In this document: positions 52,246 to 60,022 of the stretch, one piece after another
How the letters are laid out: each line of letters starts with the position of its first letter
How positions within the stretch are numbered: position 1 is the stretch's first letter
Source: Chitinophaga filiformis
GTDB lineage: Bacteria > Bacteroidota > Bacteroidia > Chitinophagales > Chitinophagaceae
Reading direction: 5' to 3'
Length of the DNA: 64,000 bases
Assembly (NCBI RefSeq): GCF_021646545.1
Contig: NZ_JAKIRP010000005.1
Location: forward strand, 248,001 to 312,000
Program-made: the position numbers and the translations under genes
Notes under the pieces: generated by a model
What the model saw: only the letters and a program-made list of their open reading frames with translations
Told to the model about the DNA's origin: nothing
The model's database searches: none

Positions 52246-55200
52246 GTGGACAAAAAACTATTTATTCTATTCCTGCTGGCATTCCTGCCCGCCTTACTAA
52301 GAGGACAAACAAGCGCGTCGCAATACCAGCTGACCAGGATAGATATTACTCAGGGACTTTCAGCGAACCAGGTCAATTGCATCCTGAAGGACAGTCGCGG
52401 GTTTATGTGGTTCGGCACCATGTCGGGCCTGAACCGTTACGATGGCTACAACTTCAAGGTGTTCCGCCAGGACCTCAGCGATTCCACTACCCTTTCCGAC
52501 AACTTCATCAGCGGTCTCATGGAAGGCCCGGATGGCCTGCTATGGATCACCAGTCGTAATGGCCAGAACATCTATCATCCTGATAAAGGGAATTTCCAGC
52601 GCGACATCCGGCCTGTACTCCGGCAGTATGGCATTCCCGGGGACTCCGTGAGCCAGATCCTGAAAGACAAGGCAGGCATCTATTGGTTTGTTGTACCGAA
52701 AAATGGTTTATTCGGTTATACACCTGCTACACATAAAGCCACAAAGATACAGTTCAAAGCCGCAGAGAACAGTCCTGTTGCTACGCTTGCAGAAGACTCA
52801 GCAGGCAATATCTGGATACTGCATGCAGATGGCCTTCTGCAAAGAATGGACGGCCGCAGTCACCAGATCGTTTACCAGGTACAGATGCCGGAACAGAACG
52901 GTAGCAGCAAACAGCAGGACTACCAGATGATGGCCGACAAGGACAGCGATCTCTGGATCTTCAGCAATTCTGATGTACAGGGCGTCTATTATTATAATCA
53001 GCGCCAGGCCACTTTTACACACTACAACCAGAATACCGGTACAGTAAGGCTCAATACGAATATCGTGCGCGGCGTCGCACAGGATAACCAGGGCCTGATC
53101 TGGATAGGTACAGACCATGGCGGATTGAATATCATTGATAAACACAGGCAATCGATACAGTACCTCCTTAACAATAGTGAAAATCCTAAAAGCCTGAGTC
53201 AAAATAGTATCAATGCCCTGTACCGTGATAACTCCGGTATTATCTGGATTGGTACATATAAGAAAGGTATCTGCTACTATCACGAGAATATTGTTAAGTT
53301 CCCTTTGTACCAGCACCAGGTATTTGCCGCCAACAGTCTTCCCTACGATGACGTTAACCGTTTTGCGGAAGATGCAAAAGGCAATCTCTGGATAGGTACC
53401 AATGGCGGTGGATTGATCTACTTTGACCGTCAGCATAATACCTTTAAACAATACCTGCATGAAGCGGGCAATCCTAATAGTCCCAGCGGGAATGTGATCG
53501 TGAGCCTTTGGATAGATCGTGCGCAGAAATTGTGGATCGGTTCGTATTTCGGCGGACTCGATTGTTTTGACGGCAGCCGTTTTATCCATTATAAAAATGA
53601 TCCTGCCGATCCCAATAGCCTTAGTGATAACAACGTCTGGGAGATCTTCGAAGATAGCCAGCAACGGCTGTGGGTAGGTACATTAGGCGGAGGATTGAAT
53701 ATACTGGACAGAGCGACCGGCAAGTTCCAACGTTTCGTTAGCGGAGCATCCAATACCATGCGATCGCTTTATATAGCAGCCCTGCTGGAAGACAGGGCCG
53801 GCAATATCTGGATAGGTACTGCTGATGGCATGGATGTCATGAACAAAGCAGGTAAGTTCACGCACCATGGTACTGTTGATAAACAACCGGATGGTCTGAG
53901 CAATAAGAACGTTATCTGTATGTTCGAAGACAGCCGTGGACTGATATGGATAGGCACCAGTGAAGGGTTAAACCTATATGATCCGGCAACGAAGAAGATA
54001 CGCATCCTGCGCAGGGGAAATGGCTTGCCCGACAATACGGTGCTGAACATCCTCGAAGCGAAGGATAAAACATTGTGGATGAGTACCGCCAATGGTATCT
54101 CCAATCTAAGCATACAAGGGCAATCGCCGGACTATGTCTTTCACTTCAAGAATTATGATGAATCTGACGGATTGCAGGGAAGAGAGTTCAATGAAAATGC
54201 TGCCTTAAAGACCAGCAAAGGAGAGCTCATATTTGGCGGGGGTAATGGTTTCAATCTTTTTTATCCGCATTCCATTGCTATTAATCAGAGTGTGCCGCCC
54301 ATTGTATTTACTGACTTCCAGATCTTCAATAAAAGTATGGAACCCGGTGAAACTATTAACGGGCGTACATTGTTGGAGCAATCTATCGCACAGACCAAAC
54401 GCATCACGTTAAAATACAGGGAGAATGTATTCTCCATTTCCTTTGCTGCATTGAATTATTTTCATCCAGAAAAGAACCAGTATGCCTACATGCTCGAAGG
54501 CTTCAATAATGAATGGCTGACAACAGATGCTAATCTGCGTAAAGCCACTTATACCAATCTCGATCCCGGCGACTATACCTTCCGCGTGAAAGCATCCAAC
54601 AATGACGGCGTTTGGACGCCTGCTCCGGTGGAATTACATATCACTATACTTCCCCCTTTCTGGAGAACGCCGCTAGCATTTATATTGTATGCACTGCTTA
54701 TTATCGGAGCGCTGATACTGGCCAGAAGGATCGTGCTGGAAAGGGAAAGGCTACGTGCACGTATTGAGCAGGAGAAACAGGAAGCGCAGCGTATACATGA
54801 ACTGGATGCGCTAAAGATACGCTTCTTCACGAACGTGAGTCACGAATTCCGTACGCCACTGAGCCTGATCATCACACCACTGGAGAAGATACTGGGTAAA
54901 GGGCTGGAGAATAATTTACAACAGCAGCTGGTACTCGTGCAACGTAATGCGCGCCGCCTGCTCAATCTCGTAAACCAGCTGCTTGATTTCCGTAAGATGG
55001 AAGTGCAGGAGATCAAATTGTACACCAGTGAAGGAGATATTGTGGCCTTTATTAAAGAGCTGACCACCTCCTTCTCCGATCTCTCGGAAAAGAAACAGAT
55101 ACACCTGGATTTTCATAGCAGCATCAAAGAGCTGAACATGCTATATGATCCAGACAAGATAGAAAAGATCATCTTTAACCTGTTAAGCAATGCCTTTAAG

Positions 55201-56331
55201 TTTACACCGGAACAGGGAAATATTTCTGTGGATGTACAACTACAGCATGGGTCAGTGTTGGCGATTATGGTTAAAGATACCGGTATCGGTATTCCTTTGG
55301 AACAACAGGAGCGGATCTTCGAAAGGTTCTTCCAGCACGACATTCCCGGCTCTATGGTCAATCAGGGAAGTGGTATTGGATTGAGTATTACACGTGAGTT
55401 TGTGAAGCTGCATGGCGGCACCATCTCTGTTGATAGTACACCTGGTATGGGTAGTTGCTTTACCATTCAGCTGCCTGTACAGGGTATATCGGGCAAGCCT
55501 GTCACCACGGCGCCGGAAACAACTGCGATCATGTCTGCGGCTCCTGTTACTGAGACCGCCCCTATAACATATAGTGGTAAAAAACCGCTGCTGTTGCTGA
55601 TAGAAGACAGTGAAGATTTCAGGTTCTACCTGAAGGATAACCTGAGTGCTCACTTCCATATTATCGATGCGCCGAATGGACAGATAGGATGGAATATCCT
55701 GCAGCAAACGGTTCCCAACCTGGTGGTGAGCGATGTGAACATGCCGGAAATGGACGGCCTGGAGCTTTGTCGCCGGATACGGCAGCAGCAACGCCTGGCA
55801 CATTTACCTGTCATCCTGCTTACAGCGCGCGCCTCAGAAGAAGATCAGCTGGAAGCCTTAGATAATGGAGCTACAGACTACATCACGAAACCATTCAACT
55901 ATGAGGTATTGTTGTCGCGCATCCGCAATATCATTACGCAACAGGCATCACTGAAGAAGACTTTCCAGCAGCATATAGACGCGCATCCGGAAGAAATAGC
56001 CATCTCTTCACAGGATGAACTGTTTATACAGCAGGCCTTGCAGATCGTCGAAAAGAATATTTCCAACCCGGATTTTTCTGTAGAGGAACTGAGTCGCGAA
56101 CTGCATATGAGCCGGGTATCGGCATATAAGAAACTGTTGTCACTTACAGGAAAGACGCCGCTTGAGTTCATACGTTCCATCCGTCTGAAAAGGGCGGCTC
56201 AGTTGCTGGGTAAAAGCCAGCTGACGGTAGCGGAAGTAGCGTATGAAGTAGGATTCAATAATCCTAAGTATTTTGCGAAATATTTCAAACTGGAATACGG
56301 CGTATTGCCTTCAGCATATAAGAACACTTAA
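52246..56331 (+). CDS. Hybrid two-component system regulator (HTCS)
   Basis: The 1361-residue protein starts with GTG (no ATG fits) and a signal peptide (LFILFLLAFLPALLRGQ). The periplasmic part has about 14 two-component-regulator propeller repeats (LWIGTxGGGLxxxD type) and a Y_Y_Y domain (about 695-800). A transmembrane helix follows at 809-826, then HisKA (SH866EFRTPL), HATPase (NLLSNAFKFTPEQG, DTGIGIP, GSGIGLSI), a receiver domain (SD1163VNMPEMDG) and a C-terminal AraC HTH (about 1255-1361). All domains of a working HTCS are present. Such proteins bind oligosaccharides in the periplasm and switch on their own utilisation genes, here probably GH31 and SusC downstream. Confidence 0.96.
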   Translation: MDKKLFILFLLAFLPALLRGQTSASQYQLTRIDITQGLSANQVNCILKDSRGFMWFGTMSGLNRYDGYNFKVFRQDLSDSTTLSDNFISGLMEGPDGLLWITSRNGQNIYHPDKGNFQRDIRPVLRQYGIPGDSVSQILKDKAGIYWFVVPKNGLFGYTPATHKATKIQFKAAENSPVATLAEDSAGNIWILHADGLLQRMDGRSHQIVYQVQMPEQNGSSKQQDYQMMADKDSDLWIFSNSDVQGVYYYNQRQATFTHYNQNTGTVRLNTNIVRGVAQDNQGLIWIGTDHGGLNIIDKHRQSIQYLLNNSENPKSLSQNSINALYRDNSGIIWIGTYKKGICYYHENIVKFPLYQHQVFAANSLPYDDVNRFAEDAKGNLWIGTNGGGLIYFDRQHNTFKQYLHEAGNPNSPSGNVIVSLWIDRAQKLWIGSYFGGLDCFDGSRFIHYKNDPADPNSLSDNNVWEIFEDSQQRLWVGTLGGGLNILDRATGKFQRFVSGASNTMRSLYIAALLEDRAGNIWIGTADGMDVMNKAGKFTHHGTVDKQPDGLSNKNVICMFEDSRGLIWIGTSEGLNLYDPATKKIRILRRGNGLPDNTVLNILEAKDKTLWMSTANGISNLSIQGQSPDYVFHFKNYDESDGLQGREFNENAALKTSKGELIFGGGNGFNLFYPHSIAINQSVPPIVFTDFQIFNKSMEPGETINGRTLLEQSIAQTKRITLKYRENVFSISFAALNYFHPEKNQYAYMLEGFNNEWLTTDANLRKATYTNLDPGDYTFRVKASNNDGVWTPAPVELHITILPPFWRTPLAFILYALLIIGALILARRIVLERERLRARIEQEKQEAQRIHELDALKIRFFTNVSHEFRTPLSLIITPLEKILGKGLENNLQQQLVLVQRNARRLLNLVNQLLDFRKMEVQEIKLYTSEGDIVAFIKELTTSFSDLSEKKQIHLDFHSSIKELNMLYDPDKIEKIIFNLLSNAFKFTPEQGNISVDVQLQHGSVLAIMVKDTGIGIPLEQQERIFERFFQHDIPGSMVNQGSGIGLSITREFVKLHGGTISVDSTPGMGSCFTIQLPVQGISGKPVTTAPETTAIMSAAPVTETAPITYSGKKPLLLLIEDSEDFRFYLKDNLSAHFHIIDAPNGQIGWNILQQTVPNLVVSDVNMPEMDGLELCRRIRQQQRLAHLPVILLTARASEEDQLEALDNGATDYITKPFNYEVLLSRIRNIITQQASLKKTFQQHIDAHPEEIAISSQDELFIQQALQIVEKNISNPDFSVEELSRELHMSRVSAYKKLLSLTGKTPLEFIRSIRLKRAAQLLGKSQLTVAEVAYEVGFNNPKYFAKYFKLEYGVLPSAYKNT

Positions 56332-56342
56332 AACCGACTTCT

Positions 56343-56903
56343 ATGCAAGCATTTCTCAACAAACTGGACAGTCTGCTGGCAAGCAAGAGAGCAGCTTATT
56401 ATGCTACTTTACAACCGGGACTTTCGACGGAAGAAATAACAGCACTTGAAAAGGAGTTTAATGTAACGATCCCTGCAGACCTTCGGGCACTATACCAGTG
56501 GAAGAACGGACAGCGTGATGATTCTTATGAGGCATTTGTCAACAATTCCATGTTCCTGTCGCTCGAACATGCCCTGGCCACCGCAAAGGAACATACTGCC
56601 ATGATCGGAGAAGATTTTGAGCTGGAAAACTGGTGGCATCCGGCCTGGATCCCCATCTTTGACAATGGTGGCGGTGATTGTATCTGTTATGATACTGCGG
56701 GTGTGTTTACCGGCATCAGGGGGCAGATCATCGAGTTCTGGCATGCGGATAATGACAGGAACACTATCGCACCTGATCTTACTACGTTTATCATTTCACT
56801 CAATCAGCTCTATACAACTACTGCTGCGGAAGATTTCGATGAATATTTTGAAGTGAAGGCGCCCGAGGGCTATCCCAAGGGGAATTATGCCGGAGAAAGC
56901 TAA
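56343..56903 (+). CDS. SMI1/KNR4 family protein
   Basis: The 186-residue protein matches the SMI1/KNR4 (SUKH) superfamily: LSTEEITALEKEFNVTIPADLRALYQWKNGQ, HPAWIPIFDNGGGDCICYDTAG and RGQIIEFWHADNDRNTIAPDLTTFI. SUKH proteins often act as immunity proteins in polymorphic toxin systems, but free-standing copies also occur. It starts 11 bp after the HTCS gene on the same strand, so it is likely co-transcribed with it. No toxin partner is adjacent. Confidence 0.9.
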   Translation: MQAFLNKLDSLLASKRAAYYATLQPGLSTEEITALEKEFNVTIPADLRALYQWKNGQRDDSYEAFVNNSMFLSLEHALATAKEHTAMIGEDFELENWWHPAWIPIFDNGGGDCICYDTAGVFTGIRGQIIEFWHADNDRNTIAPDLTTFIISLNQLYTTTAAEDFDEYFEVKAPEGYPKGNYAGES

Positions 56904-56961
56904 ACAAAGTGAATACAGCGGATAATATCCGGCATGTGATGATGCGAGAGGAACTGAACAA

Positions 56962-58038
56962 TCAGAGAAGTATTTCAGGGAGGTTGTATGTTCTTACTTC
57001 GCCGGAGTTGTGCGTCAATAATAACTGACGTTGCTTCGTCAGTGTAACGGTGACAATCTCTCCTGCATAATCGATCACTTCATTGGGCTTAGTCGTAGGC
57101 CGGCCGGCCATATCGTAGGCCCTGATCTCACAACCTTCAGGAATGAGCTCTCCGGTGCAGCTCAGACTTTCCCTGTCTATCAGCAATAACCTGCCAAAGC
57201 GTGTGAATGCGAGCAGCGTCTTATCGTTCACATACAATACAACATATTCAACACTGTCGCCATCGTCTGTAGTCGGGTATTCATTCCTTTCTGCGAACAG
57301 CTCGTCACTTTCCAGGACAGCGGTCTTTTTTATTTCAGGAAACGAGAACAATCCGATCCCATCTTCATGATGCGGCGCTGTCACAAATTCTTTTCCGTCA
57401 GGAGAAAAGCTTCCCATGATCTTGTCATGGCACTCAGATAATTCTTCGCAGCTGATCTTCCCATCCTCTAATCGCACCCGGTAAAATAAACTGGCATCCT
57501 GTCCGGCAGCTGCCTCAACGATCATCGCTTTTGTATCGGGTGTAGGATAGAACATGTAGTTGTAGTCCTGGTTTCCATCCATCATCCAGGTATCTACTAC
57601 TTTAAAATCGCATGCTCTGACTGTATATAAGATGTCATTCTCCAGCGCAGAACTGCCGGGTATGATAAACCAGATCAGTTGTCCGTCGGATGAGAACGCG
57701 CAGGGCGATCCCAGGAACTTACCCCATGGCTCATGCGGAAGAGCCCACAACAAATTAGCGTCGAGGTCTAATATGCGTATCGTCTCATTACCGGAAAGGG
57801 CCATCATCTTTCCATCAGGGCTTGCAGTGATCATGCAGTTGACGTAGTTGATGGTCTGTGCCTGCAGGTCTTTCTTCCATACCTGATTGAATGATTTGTC
57901 CAGTCGGATGACGTGTGGATCTTTATTAAAATTGAGGAGGTATCCGCCATCAGCCAGCTCTGTTATACAGATGGGATTAGCTTCCAATGCTAACCGTTGC
58001 TGGATATTGAGTGGTATTTGTGTAAATGTATTTCCCAT
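56962..58038 (-). CDS. Cytoplasmic beta-propeller protein (WD40-like)
   Basis: The 358-residue protein from ATG 58038 (MGNTFTQIPLNIQQRLALEANP) consists of propeller-type repeats: LADGGYLLNFNKDPHVIRLD, SPDGKMMALSGNETIRILDLDANLLW, FSSDGQLIWFIIPG, SPDGKEFVTAPHHEDGIGLFSFPEI. No signal peptide. No specific function was recognised. An earlier TTG start (58056) adds 6 residues and is less likely. Confidence 0.7.
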   Translation of the reverse strand: MGNTFTQIPLNIQQRLALEANPICITELADGGYLLNFNKDPHVIRLDKSFNQVWKKDLQAQTINYVNCMITASPDGKMMALSGNETIRILDLDANLLWALPHEPWGKFLGSPCAFSSDGQLIWFIIPGSSALENDILYTVRACDFKVVDTWMMDGNQDYNYMFYPTPDTKAMIVEAAAGQDASLFYRVRLEDGKISCEELSECHDKIMGSFSPDGKEFVTAPHHEDGIGLFSFPEIKKTAVLESDELFAERNEYPTTDDGDSVEYVVLYVNDKTLLAFTRFGRLLLIDRESLSCTGELIPEGCEIRAYDMAGRPTTKPNEVIDYAGEIVTVTLTKQRQLLLTHNSGEVRTYNLPEILL

Positions 58039-58214
58039 ATCTCGCCGGTGATGCAAATTAACGGTTATATTCGAAAGTTTATGGCTCAGTATGGTATATC
58101 ATGATGAAAATTAATACTGTCCTGATCGCCCCTTTAAGAAGTCCTCTTCACACCGCTTTTGTGCCGATTTCTGAAGGTAAGTTTGTTCTATCAACGCACC
58201 TAAAAAATTCTGTT

Positions 58215-58685
58215 ATGCAAAAGATCACTCCTTTCTTATGGTTCGACACCCAGGCGGAAGAAGCAGCAAAGCTGTATACTTCCCTTTTTAAAAATTCATC
58301 TATCGGAAAGATCAGCCGCTATCCCCCGGGTGTTCCCGGACAGGAGGGGAAAGTAATGACGATAGAGTTCACACTGGACGGGCAGGACTTTATCGCCCTG
58401 AATGGCGGACCTCATTATTCTTTTACACCTGCGGTGTCTATGTTCATTAAGTGTGAAACGCAGGAGGAAGTAGATAGATTATGGACAGCGCTTACGGAAG
58501 GCGGTTCTGAGGACAGATGTGGATGGCTGAAGGACAAGTTCGGCTTATCCTGGCAGGTAGTGCCTGACGGTTTACAGGAGTTACTGCAGGATAAAGATCC
58601 CGGCAGGGCACAGAGGGCCGTAAGCGCCATGATGCAAATGCAGAAACTGGATATAGCGGTGCTGGAAGAAGCGGCGGCGGGATGA
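58215..58685 (+). CDS. VOC-family PhnB-like protein
   Basis: The 156-residue form starts at ATG 58215 (MQKITPFLWFDTQAEEAAKLYTSLF), the usual start of PhnB/3-demethylubiquinone-methyltransferase-like VOC proteins; the ORF could open at 58101 but that extension is not family-like. Motifs: DFIALNGGPHYSFTPAVSMFIKCETQEEVDRLW and DRCGWLKDKFGLSWQVVPDGL. Cytoplasmic metal-dependent fold of unknown substrate. A terminator follows 11 bp after the stop. Confidence 0.88.
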   Translation: MQKITPFLWFDTQAEEAAKLYTSLFKNSSIGKISRYPPGVPGQEGKVMTIEFTLDGQDFIALNGGPHYSFTPAVSMFIKCETQEEVDRLWTALTEGGSEDRCGWLKDKFGLSWQVVPDGLQELLQDKDPGRAQRAVSAMMQMQKLDIAVLEEAAAG

Positions 58686-58696
58686 GATGATATAAA

Positions 58697-58733
58697 AAAG
58701 CCTGCCGGGTTAATGCGGCAGGCTTTTATTTTA
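58697..58733 (+). terminator. Intrinsic terminator after the VOC gene
   Basis: AAAAGCCTGCCG pairs with CGGCAGGCTTTT around an 8-nt loop and is followed by ATTTTATTT. It can also serve the convergent small gene ending at 58747. Confidence 0.88.
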
Positions 58734-58746
58734 TTTAAGCATACGT

Positions 58747-58917
58747 TTATATCTCTTTCAAAGTCTTTTTTGACTTTATGGATTTTACAGCTTTAGCAGC
58801 CTTAAATATCCTGGCGGTTCTATTATCATGATATTTTTTACTGGCCTGGGATCTTTCCTCCTGTACACCAATAAAACCAATTTCGTCAAGTTTATAATAG
58901 TTGTTATTATTTCCCAT
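58747..58917 (-). CDS. Small Lys-rich protein paired with the GNAT-like gene
   Basis: A 56-residue ORF starts at ATG 58917, overlapping the last 11 bp of the GNAT-like gene in another frame, and reads YYKLDEIGFIGVQEERSQA near its start and AAKAVKSIKSKKTLKEI at its end. The N-terminal YKLDEIGFIGxQ pattern followed by a basic helical tail resembles small partner proteins that I recall next to this GNAT-like family in Bacteroidota. The overlap implies co-translation. It could be an antitoxin or a regulator; this is an inference. Confidence 0.6.
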   Translation of the reverse strand: MGNNNNYYKLDEIGFIGVQEERSQASKKYHDNRTARIFKAAKAVKSIKSKKTLKEI

Positions 58918-59434
58918 TGAAATAGTCTTTAAAGTACGAATTTACTAATTTTCTGGCAGCTGGGGTGAATATCCCCAATCTTCTTCCATAAATAATTTCT
59001 GCCCCCAGTGTATCCATATAATGCTTTACGAGCTGAGTTTTCGCTGTAAATGCAATGTGCCCTTCAAATCCAAGATCAAAACTTGTTTTACACGCAAAGG
59101 CGACCAGATTGCCGGCCACTCCTGCATATTTTTTATTTGGTCCCAAATTCTGCGGGGCACTTTCCAGCAGGTGCATTTCAATATACCCTTTTTTTATTTC
59201 AAGGCAGGCCAGTCCCTGAATAACGGTATCCCCCCTGATCATCAATTTGAATACCTTGCTGTTTTCTCTGTCACATTCAAACTTCCAGTTAAAAATCCAA
59301 CCTCTTTTTTTTAAAACGTCCCTGATATCTTTTTTTGATGCCTCGTCGAGAATAGTTTTCTTTTTTATCCCGGTGGCAATTTCTTCTATACAATCAGTTA
59401 TTTTGTCAATAAAGAAACAGTTTTCTATTGTCAT
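58907..59434 (-). CDS. GNAT-like acetyltransferase of a two-gene module
   Basis: The protein from ATG 59434 (MTIENCFFIDKITDCIEEI; a GTG at 59446 adds 4 residues) has about 175 residues. The stretch YIEMHLLESAPQNLGPNKKYAGVAGNLVAFACKTSFDLGFEGHIAFTAKTQLVKHYMDTLGA has the order of a GNAT core: an acidic strand, an acetyl-CoA-type loop (with the Arg/Gly-rich loop reduced to KKYAGVAG), a helix, and the AKTxLVKHYxxxLGA end. The gene is AT-rich against its neighbours. With the overlapping small gene it looks like a mobile toxin-antitoxin-like pair, unproven. Confidence 0.72.
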   Translation of the reverse strand: MTIENCFFIDKITDCIEEIATGIKKKTILDEASKKDIRDVLKKRGWIFNWKFECDRENSKVFKLMIRGDTVIQGLACLEIKKGYIEMHLLESAPQNLGPNKKYAGVAGNLVAFACKTSFDLGFEGHIAFTAKTQLVKHYMDTLGAEIIYGRRLGIFTPAARKLVNSYFKDYFNGK

Positions 59435-59446
59435 TTGGATTAACAC

Positions 59447-60022
59447 TTAATTACTTCCTTAATGGTGGTTTGTTTACTTAGCGATATTACGAAACCTCAA
59501 ATTGCTACCAGTTAATGAGAAGTTAAAGATTTGAAAATTATCATATAACGATCCCATTTAATCAATTTAAATTTCAATACACCAATAAAAAGCTAATTAA
59601 TCCGGCAGGCTTTTTATCTTCCCAATACGTTATTTATCCAATCCTCATTATGTTTCGTCTATTATAACAGTCAAAATTGAACCGGATTCTCTTCAGCTGG
59701 CGCTTGATGCTTTCACAGAGGTTACAAGACTATACACCTCAATCCTTTAACAGGGAACAAAAAATAAAACATGACAAAGTCAATCAATGACGGAGCATCC
59801 CATTATCTTATTTAGCACACCCGAATTAACAATTTATACCCTTTCCTTTATCAAATCCTCCCATTCCCACTCCCCGGCAGTTAACATTTACACCCCTAAT
59901 CACAAACAATACCGTCCCCTTGGTCTTAAACTGGACTGCTAAATTTGTCTCAACACGTTAGCAATAGAAACTATTAATAATATATTCTATCAGCTGCCAA
60001 CAATAATTATCAGATCAATTCC
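59447..60022. other. Divergent intergenic region before GH31
   Basis: This 576-bp stretch holds the GH31 promoter (59920-59947) and is otherwise AT-rich with no ORF of protein-like composition. A weak AAAAAGC/GCTTTTT inverted repeat lies at about 59587-59616. Confidence 0.5.
59920..59947 (+). promoter_or_regulatory. Candidate promoter TTG-N17-TAAATTTG for GH31
   Basis: TTG at 59920-59922 and TAAATTTG at 59940-59947 are 17 bp apart, the same as at 42571. It would give a leader of about 70 nt before the GH31 start. Confidence 0.6.

Noticed and set aside
52798..53664. Minus-strand 288-residue ORF
   Set aside because: Antisense to the repeated propeller part of the HTCS gene; the repeated composition keeps the frame open.
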